DNA of 64,000 nucleotides from CAWGMT01 sp963823675 (lineage in GTDB: Bacteria; Planctomycetota; Planctomycetia; Isosphaerales; Isosphaeraceae), in NCBI GenBank assembly GCA_963823675.1, contig CAWGMT010000008.1:62001-126000 (forward strand), written 5' to 3'. The notes beneath the pieces were generated by a model. That model did not search any database and was not told the origin of the DNA. It saw only the letters and a program-made list of their open reading frames with translations. The first letter of the stretch is position 1, and every line of letters begins with the position of its first letter. The translations under genes were made by a program, and so were the position numbers. Below are positions 57,481-64,000 of the stretch, piece after piece.

Positions 57481-59316
57481 CTAACCGCTCCGGCCGGCAA
57501 GACCTGGCAGCGCCACCCGTCGCTTTCGATTGCGTCTGGTCCAGAGCCAGCCGGTGATGGCGGTCGACGCCGACAGGGCCCCGAGCAGCGGAAGAGTGCC
57601 GGCCTTCACCAACGACGCGGGCTCGGAGCGTGCCGGCGCAACGTCGCTGGCGACGGAGGCCACACTCGATTCCAGGCACCCCGCCGTCTGCAGTCGGCCG
57701 GTGGCAAGCGCATCAATGGCATCGTTAGCGAGGGCCGAAGCCGTGTCGCGCGGTGATGTCTCCCGTCGATCGGACACCCACCCCGTCCCGACCGGAATGA
57801 TGGGCCGTTCCCATTCGAGCTGTCGATCGAGTTCGAGTCGATCGCGCTCATTGGGAATCAGTGGCACCTGGGCGGGGGAGACGACCTGCTCGAGGCCGCG
57901 ATAACTCTGCAAAATCGCCTGGTCCAGACCGATCATGTAGGCCGTACACGACGGTGTCATCGCCGCGGCCTCAAGCCACGCGGGGCTTGCATCGAGCCTT
58001 TGAAACCATTCGGCTCCGGTCGGGATCTCCGAGGGAACGGTCCACAAGGTGGCAACCAGCGCCAGCGAGGATTGGTCTCTGGGAATCAGCTCGGCAACCT
58101 GCTGGAGGTCGTCGGACGTCGTCTGGGTCGGCAATTCGGGCCCGGTCACCAGAACGCTCAAGGGAGCGCCGTCGGCCGTGATCGCGGCCGGAGAGCTTGG
58201 CTCAGCGACGGCGGCGGTGGTCGTCGAGTCGGCAAGTGAGAAACTCGGCGGCTGCATTCCGCCCGAGCCCCAATCGCCTGCGGCAATAGAGGACATCCAA
58301 CCGCCGCCGATTGGCTCATTGGCGCTACTGACCTGAGCCGAGAGCCCTCCGCCGCTCTGCAACGACGTGCCGCTCGCCGCGCGGCCGCCCGCAACACCCA
58401 TGGCCATCATCTGCAATGGCGAGATCGCGCTCGTCTGAGTCAACGACGAGGGAGCAGCGAATGTTGTCTCGGCGTCGTTGGCATTCATCTCGAGCCGGGC
58501 CACCAGGCCCCGTGCGATCGGTGGGGCAAAAATGCCCCCTGTCGGGCCGAACGTCCCCGGCGCCGGCGCAGAGCTCTCCATTTCTAGGAACGGTGAAAGC
58601 ACCTCGCCTTGTTGGGTGAAATCGATGTCGCCGCCGGGGGTCGGTGCGTGAGCCGGGCCGCCGGGACTCATCGGGCCGGCGCCGAGCGACACCACGGCTT
58701 CCAGGGTCAAAACCCCAAGCGGGCCATCGAGCGGGCCAGGCATGCCGGTGTCTGCGACCGAGGAGTTGCCGTCCCCGTTCGAATGAGCAAAGAACGCCGA
58801 GCTCGCGTCGGGCAGCGTGGAAGCACCAGGCCAGGGAGGCGTGGCCCGGAAGGAGGACCCAGCGGAATAAGTCGAGGACGCCAAAATGATGTCCCGCGTC
58901 ACAGAGGCACCAGGCCATCCAGGGTAATCTGATGCAGACGGACCCGTTGCGGGCCAGACCCCTTCGGATTGAAGCTCACCACGACCGACGAGGGACGTAA
59001 CGAAGCCGACAGGTCCAGAGACCGGCAGACCCGCGGGCGCGTCACCTTGCACGTACACAGGGGCGGCGGGGCCCGTTGGGGCGGGGCCTTCGCCCAGTGG
59101 CCCGAGAGAAGGGCCCTGGGCGATCATGTTCACCCCCCGGTCCGGCGCCGGTGCAAAGGCAGCGTCGTGAACGGCAAGGATCGTGCCGAGGCCGGCCGAA
59201 AGCGGTGTGCGAACCTCGAGTTGTTCGATGTTGAATACAAATTGCCTGGGCTGACGGCGCCTGGGAGCCGGGCGACTCGTTTTCGGCGATGCGTCGTGGA
59301 TCCGAGGGAAGTACAT
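57481..59316 (-). CDS. Secreted protein with planctomycete LE-x-R export motif and C-terminal anchor
   Basis: 611 residues; start MYFPRIHDASPKTSRPAPRR at 59316 with GGAGGA upstream. A basic leader with IEQLEVRTPLSAG (compare RLEDRMVLS and LEFRQLLS in the other two exported proteins) is followed by a low-complexity Gly/Ser/Pro/Ala-rich body without a recognised domain. Near the C-terminus there is a more ordered part (LVATLWTVPSEIPTGAEWFQ, LEAAAMTPSCTAYMIGLDQA) and then a membrane segment (LPLLGALSASTAITGWLW) and an Arg/Lys tail (RRNRKRRVALPG). The architecture resembles a surface-anchored protein. It lies directly downstream (31 bases) of the kinase gene at 59348-62791 on the same strand, so cotranscription is possible. 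Confidence 0.75.
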   Translation of the reverse strand: MYFPRIHDASPKTSRPAPRRRQPRQFVFNIEQLEVRTPLSAGLGTILAVHDAAFAPAPDRGVNMIAQGPSLGPLGEGPAPTGPAAPVYVQGDAPAGLPVSGPVGFVTSLVGRGELQSEGVWPATGPSASDYPGWPGASVTRDIILASSTYSAGSSFRATPPWPGASTLPDASSAFFAHSNGDGNSSVADTGMPGPLDGPLGVLTLEAVVSLGAGPMSPGGPAHAPTPGGDIDFTQQGEVLSPFLEMESSAPAPGTFGPTGGIFAPPIARGLVARLEMNANDAETTFAAPSSLTQTSAISPLQMMAMGVAGGRAASGTSLQSGGGLSAQVSSANEPIGGGWMSSIAAGDWGSGGMQPPSFSLADSTTTAAVAEPSSPAAITADGAPLSVLVTGPELPTQTTSDDLQQVAELIPRDQSSLALVATLWTVPSEIPTGAEWFQRLDASPAWLEAAAMTPSCTAYMIGLDQAILQSYRGLEQVVSPAQVPLIPNERDRLELDRQLEWERPIIPVGTGWVSDRRETSPRDTASALANDAIDALATGRLQTAGCLESSVASVASDVAPARSEPASLVKAGTLPLLGALSASTAITGWLWTRRNRKRRVALPGLAGRSG

Positions 59317-59347
59317 CGAGTAGGTCCTCCAGTTCGATGCAGTCGAA

Positions 59348-62300
59348 TCAATGAGCCCGTGATGTGTAGACCGAGACCAAACGGGAAAAATCGGGTCTCG
59401 TGCGGATCCTGGCCAGAGCGAGGTCGGTTCCAACGACATCGCGACAAAACGCGGCTCGCTCTCCGGGCGGCGTGCTTTGCAGTGCCCGTCCGAGCAACTG
59501 GAGCGCGCGGTCCTGGTAGCGGCGCGCCAGTTCCGAGTCCGCACGGGCCCGCGCGGCGTGGTCGCTGATCACGCACTCGCCAGCCTGGGCCAGGACACGC
59601 GCGGCGTTGTAGATCAGGCGAGGCTCGGAATCGGCCAGCCGGAGCGACTCTTCGACGTCGGCCGCGGCCTCTTTCCAGTGGCCGAGGGCGACCATGGCCG
59701 AACCGCGACCGCTGTAGGCATCTGGGCCGCCGGGGTCGAGCCGGATGGCCGCATCGAAGTCACGCCGGGCCAGGGAAGCCGCGCCCGAGACCAGATAAGC
59801 CCAACCGCGCCGGCGCGCAGGGTCGCGCTGTCAGGCCGATGGCCGAGTGCCAGGGTATAATCCTCGATCGCGCCGGAGAAGTCGTTGCGCTTGGCCCTGG
59901 CCAGTCCCCTGAGCTCCAGGAGATCGATGGCGAGATCGCCCGTTTTCAAATAGCGATCGCACGAGTTGACCACCTCGGCATAGCGCTTCAGCTCGATCAG
60001 GGCGACGACGCGCCAGTGATGAGCGTCGGGGTCATCGGGATTGACTTTCAAGGCGGCGTCACAGACTGCAAGGGCCTGCGGAAATTGCTTGTCGAGGATC
60101 AGGACGCGGCCCTTCACGGCCAGGTCTTTCGCCAGCTCGCGGCTGCCGGGCGAGCCTTGACGGATGACCTCATCGAGATCATGGAGCGCGGCCTGGCGAA
60201 AAGCGGAGCCGAGGTTCGGCTGTTCCAGGATCCAGAGGGCGCGGGTCCGGTGCAGGGGAGCCGAGTCCGGTTTCAGAGCGATCGCCCGGCCAAGCTCCTT
60301 GAGGGCCGGTTCGAGCTTGTGCTGGTGGCGATAGACCTGGGCCAGGGTGACATAGGCTGTATGTTGCCGCGGGTCGAGCGCGATCGCCTCTTTCAAATCG
60401 CGGATGGCGTCGGTGAAATCTCGCTTTTGAAAGCGCAGCAGGCCGCGATTCGCCAGCAGGGCGTGGCGAAATTTTCCCTCGGGGTCGAGATCGAATGCCT
60501 TGCGGTAGTCGGCCTCCGCGTCCGCGAAATGGCCGGCGGCTAGAGCAGGCAGCTTCGACGCACTTCCCATCTGGCCCGAGGCGAAGCCGCGCAGCAGGTA
60601 GAGCCAGGGTAGACCGGCGTGGCTTTGCAAGCAGCCCGTCAGATGGGCCTTGGCCTCGGCGACTAGCGCGGGCCGGGCGTTGAGGTCGCAGATGGCGAGC
60701 AAGCACTGGGCCCAGAAATGGTTGGGCTGGGCTCCCAGGGCGAGGTCGAAGCTTCGCCTGGCCTCTGTGAGATGGCCGCTGTTGTACTGCTCGAGGCCGC
60801 TCAGGAAATGATCGAACGCACCAGCCGGCTGGACGTGCTCGGTTGCCGCGAGCTCGCGCTGGGCCCCGCTCTGGTCGTTCGCCCGTTGCAGGCAGGCAGC
60901 CCGTCGCAAGTGATACGCGCGGGTGGGCTCGCGCCGCAGCTCGACGGCTCGGTCGAGGATTTCGAGCGCTTTCCTGGCTTGTTGCATCGCGGATTCGTCG
61001 GGTAGAGGCCGGGCCACCGCCTCGGCCAGCACCATTAGCATCTCATAGCATCCCAGGGCGACCTCTTCCTTCTGTTTCGTGGAGAGCGACCCGGGCAGCG
61101 GGGCAAGCTTCCACCGGACTTCCTCTCGACCAGGAGCGGCGAATAGCGCGAGCGCCTGGCGGCTGGACTGGCGGATCGCTGGTAGGTTGCCGGTCGATTC
61201 GGGCCCGCCGAACTGGGTGTCCTGGAAAAAGGCGGCGTCCCGCCGATCGAGAAACTGGCGATAGCAATCCTGGGCTGCTTGCCTCGAAAGCTGGTCGTTG
61301 CGCAGGTCGTGAGTCCTCGCGAGCAGCTTCACGGTCTGGTCATGCTGGTCGGCGAACCGACTTCCCGATTCGGTCGTGGCCGTGAGGTGGTACAGTATTT
61401 TTTCGGCGGCATCGAGCTGGCCGCGCATGACGTCGTTCTTGCGCCATGCTCAGGCTGAGGTCGTTATTGCGCCTCGAGGCGTCGTCACGCGCCGCTTGGT
61501 GAGCCAGGTACGAGAGGCCGACCGTCGAGACGATCAGAGTGACGAGGCCGCTCAAGCCGGCTAGGCTCGTGACGACGGGTCGCCGCCGGGCCCATTTCAA
61601 CCCACGCTCCCAGAGGGGCGTACGCCGGGCGTGGATCGGCCTGTCGGCTGCAAATCGGTCGAGATCGTCGGCCAGCGCCATGGCGGTCGCGTAGCGCTTC
61701 GCCGGCTCCTTCGCCAGACACTTGAGGCAAATGGTCTCGAGGTCTCGGGGGACGCTCGGCTGGAACCGCGAGGGGGCTTGCGGGTCTTCATGGAGGACCT
61801 GCATCACCGTGTTGACGGGGGTCGGCCCGTGGAAGGGGGGGCGTCCGGCCAGCATCCGGTAGAGGATCGCGCCTAAGGCGTAGACGTCGGCCGCCGCGCC
61901 GGCTTCCCTGGCATTTCCGCGAGCTTGTTCCGGGGGTATATAACTCGGGGAGCCCAGGACCTGGCCGGTCTCGGTGTGCCCGTCTTGCTCCAGCCGCTTG
62001 GCCAGGCCGAAGTCGGTGATCTTGGCGATGCCGTCGCTGGCGTACAAAACGTTGGCCGGCTTGAGGTCGCGGTGGACGATCCCGGCCTGGTGCGCCACGT
62101 CGATTGCGCGCGCCAGGGTGGCCACCAAAGAAGCGGCGGCCGCCGCCGGCTGGGGCATGCTCGCAAGGCGGCCATCCAGGCTTCCCCCCTCGAGCAACTC
62201 GAGGGCGACAAACGGGAGGCCCCCCGCCTCACCAATGTCGTAAATCTGGATGATGTTGGGATGGCACAACCGAGCGATCGCCTCGGCCTCGATATTGAAG

Positions 62301-62791
62301 CGTACGCGGTCCTGCGGCTTCGCGAGGCTCCCAGCTCGAATCATCTTGAGGGCGACTAGCCGGTTGAGGCGCAGATGGCGGGCCTTGTAGACCACGCCCA
62401 TGCCGCCGTGCCCGAGAACATCGAGCAGCTCGTACCCGGCGACTTTCGGGAAATCGGCCGCCCCCTCGGTCTGGCGCGGTGAGTCGCCCGCAGTTTTCAA
62501 AGCGTACCCGGAATCCGCGTCCGAGCGGCGATCCACCAATGCGGGCGACCGGTCAGCCCGCAAATTCAGCCACGGATTGGGCTCGCTTGGTTCGGACGGC
62601 TGCCAGCCCAGGAAGACGGAACAATCGCCAGTCAGTTCCCTGAGCCGTTCCTGGCAGCCGGCGCACGATTCCACGTGCTCGACGGTCGAGAAGTGCTCAT
62701 CGCCCGCGAGCTGATCTTCCAGAAGCCGCGTGAGCCGCTCGTCTCCGGTGCAGCAAGCCCCGGTCATTTCTGGGTGCATCCGGTCAGCCAT
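59348..62791 (-). CDS. Ser/Thr protein kinase with N-terminal Cys/His motif and TPR region, two frameshifts
   Basis: MADRMHPEMTGACCTGDERL at 62791. Residues 38-46 (HVESCAGCQ) form an HxxxCxxC motif like zinc-finger anti-sigma domains. Kinase about 118-385: VLGHGGMGVVYKA, VALKMIRAG, IVHRDLKPANVLYASDG, ITDFGLAKRL, GSPSYIPPEQARG. Membrane segment SLAGLSGLVTLIVSTVGLSYL (about 408-428). A frameshift at 61441-61444 is repaired by adding one CG (ARKNDVMRGQLDAAEK). A TPR region follows (for example LKEAIALDPRQHTAYVTLAQ). A second shift near 59811 is repaired by one base (LRARRGWAYLVSG). The C-terminus is in the frame ending at 59348. About 1149 residues when repaired. The gene is divergent from the FHA gene at 63021, which could be its phospho-target or adaptor. 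Confidence 0.85.
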
Positions 62792-63020
62792 CGCTGTGAC
62801 CTCATCCGCTCGAAAACCAGATGTCGCGAGAGCAATTCTACCTGATTTCCCCTGGAGGAGAATAGCATGCTAGTATGCGCGGACCTCTCTGCTCGGCGAA
62901 AATCGAGTTGGGCTTCCCCTTTGCGTATCGGCCGGCGAGCGGATAGCCTAGCAATGGGTCGTTCTTATCGACGGCGATCACCCCTATCTCAAAGTCTCAT
63001 CCGATCAGGACGAAGCCACG

Positions 63021-63665
63021 ATGAATTATGTACTCCAGGTCGTCCGCGGCCGCAGTGCCAATACGACTCTCAAGCTATCCGACGGCGTCACCAGCGTCGG
63101 CCGGCACGACGACTGCTGGATTCGCATCAAGTCGTCGCAAGTCAGCCGGCGTCACTGCGAAATCTTCGAATCCGGCGGCAAGCTGACCATCCGTGATCTC
63201 GGTAGCTCCAATGGAACATACGTCAACGGAAAGCGCGTTCTGGGCCAGCAACCCCTGACCCCCGGCGACGAGCTGACGCTCGGAGCCGTGACGCTGCGGG
63301 TGGCTAAACTCGGCCAGGCCGCAGCCGCCGCACCGGTCCAGGTCCCTGCGTCCAAACCCAAGGCCGGCGATACCGCGGTGGTGGAAGCTATCCCCGCGAG
63401 CGAACCGGATGACGAATTCGAAATTGAGTTCCAGCAAGAGGAGTCTGCCCTCGAGCTCGATGTCATCCCACTGGCCGATGACGTAGCCGCGCAGCCGGCG
63501 GCCAAGTCCGGCACGAAGGCTTCCGCGGCGGGAAAGTCCGCCCAGCCCGCCGCCCAGAAGAAATCGGCGGCCGAACCAGCGGGTTCCCAATCCAAGGACG
63601 AGCATGGAGGAGATGAAGCAATCGCCCAGTTTCTATCTGACCTCAAGCTCGATGAGGATGAATAG
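63021..63665 (+). CDS. FHA-domain protein
   Basis: 214 residues from MNYVLQVVRGRSANTTLKLS. The FHA domain fills residues 1-95: TSVGRHDDCWIRIKSSQVSR, RHCEIFESGGKLTIRDLGSS, NGTYVNGKRV; the conserved Gly-Arg, Ser-Arg-x-His and Asn-Gly positions for phosphothreonine binding are all present. The rest is an Ala/Lys/Glu-rich low-complexity arm (EFEIEFQQEESALELDVIPL, AAGKSAQPAAQKKSAAEPAG) ending in an acidic helix (AIAQFLSDLKLDEDE) that could be a docking peptide. It is divergent to a Ser/Thr kinase across 230 bases, a common kinase/FHA arrangement. It probably reads phosphorylated kinase or substrate. Confidence 0.9.
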   Translation: MNYVLQVVRGRSANTTLKLSDGVTSVGRHDDCWIRIKSSQVSRRHCEIFESGGKLTIRDLGSSNGTYVNGKRVLGQQPLTPGDELTLGAVTLRVAKLGQAAAAAPVQVPASKPKAGDTAVVEAIPASEPDDEFEIEFQQEESALELDVIPLADDVAAQPAAKSGTKASAAGKSAQPAAQKKSAAEPAGSQSKDEHGGDEAIAQFLSDLKLDEDE

Positions 63666-63690
63666 CCCCCAGTCAGGCCGAGGAAATGAT

Positions 63691-63720
63691 TAGCTCAATG
63701 CTTATTTCCCCCTTTTTTGT
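63691..63720 (+). terminator. Possible weak intrinsic terminator after the FHA gene
   Basis: A GGAAAT...ATTTCC pairing (6 base pairs with a loop of about 16) is followed by CCCCCTTTTTTG. The stem is short, so this is a weak candidate. Confidence 0.3.
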
Positions 63721-63860
63721 AGAACTTTGGCAACTTTGTCGAGAATCGCATTGATTTCTCTGGTAAAACGCCTTAAATAGCTCCAGATACGCGTTCACAT
63801 GCGACGACCTCCGTTGCCCTGTGTCTCCTTTTCTGATTGCATGATTGCAGGATTTTCGAC

Positions 63861-64000
63861 ATGGCTCGCCGGAAAACTCTCCCTGAATCGGTACGCGCAA
63901 AGCTTCAATTGGCCGAACGTCTGACCTCCGTCCGTTCCGAGTTATTCGGCGAGCGAGGCGGACCAGAGATGGCGAGACGTTTAGGCATCCCGGTAAGGAC
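63861..64000 (+). CDS. HTH-type regulator, N-terminal part (cut by the right edge)
   Basis: ATG at 63861, open to the window end: MARRKTLPESVRAKLQLAER, then LTSVRSELFGERGGPEMARR and LGIPVRT. The pattern (a leading helix, then GPEMARRLGIPVRT as helix 2/turn/helix 3) matches the start of a small Xre-type helix-turn-helix protein. Only 46 codons are visible. It is 195 bases downstream of the FHA gene. Confidence 0.55.
   Translation, partial: MARRKTLPESVRAKLQLAERLTSVRSELFGERGGPEMARRLGIPVR

Overview
This is high-GC DNA from a planctomycete, most likely a member of the Isosphaeraceae. Evidence: three secreted proteins begin with the planctomycete-style LE-x-R-x-LS leader motif. There are nine very large Hanks-type Ser/Thr kinases with WD40 or TPR C-termini, and six ECF sigma factors, most next to a kinase. 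Uma2, DUF4058 and DGPF (YCII-like) proteins fit the same group. The lineage is inferred from gene content, not from a marker gene. No rRNA, tRNA or CRISPR array was seen.

Layout. 1-2760 (-): N-terminal 920 residues of a secreted beta-helix/Ig-like protein that runs off the left edge. 3.4-7.5 kb (-): an ECF sigma overlapping a WD40 kinase with two frameshifts, the pair flanked by degenerate direct repeats. 8.3-12.0 kb (+): a second sigma/kinase pair, the kinase ending in TPRs. 12-16.6 kb: small and decayed genes (M19 dipeptidase with an internal deletion, ImmA/IrrE relic, ECF42-type sigma with two DGPF genes, VOC protein, small exported protein). 16.8-18.5 kb: a three-gene transposition module in which every gene is damaged. 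18.6-19.5 kb (-): an unrecognised, frameshifted protein. 19.9-43.9 kb (+): the core of the window, a sigma factor, an exported retropepsin-like aspartic protease, a kinase-TPR gene and five tandem kinase-WD40 paralogues, all in one direction. Each of the five WD40 kinases has 14 WD40 repeats by hand count, i.e. two seven-bladed propellers. 44-45.5 kb (-): a compact cluster of small overlapping genes, including a PIN/antitoxin-like pair with a truncated toxin and a duplicated VOC-gene 5' end. 45.5-47.5 kb (-): a sedolisin-type (S53) protease. 47.9-48.9 kb: a sigma factor without a kinase, with an IS3-type remnant touching its stop codon. 49-51.3 kb: Uma2 and GH5 genes, both frameshifted. 51.7-55.7 kb (+): sigma plus kinase-TPR with an ATGA overlap. 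55.9-57.4 kb: DUF4058 and gene fragments. 57.5-59.3 kb (-): a secreted LE-x-R-x-LS protein. 59.3-62.8 kb (-): a kinase-TPR gene divergent from an FHA gene (63.0 kb). 63.9 kb: start of an HTH-type gene cut by the right edge.

How the parts fit together. The dominant theme is ECF sigma factors coupled to membrane-anchored Ser/Thr kinases whose C-terminal repeat domains probably sense or scaffold, plus an FHA phosphothreonine reader. This partnership is known in planctomycetes. What is unusual is the scale: one sigma, one protease and six kinases in tandem with clear signs of recent duplication.

Quality warning. Eleven frameshifts interrupt otherwise well-conserved genes. Six are in the same sense and are repaired by adding one CG dinucleotide to a CG-rich tract. 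They may be consensus errors or real slippage, so frameshifted genes are described over their full reconstructed span.
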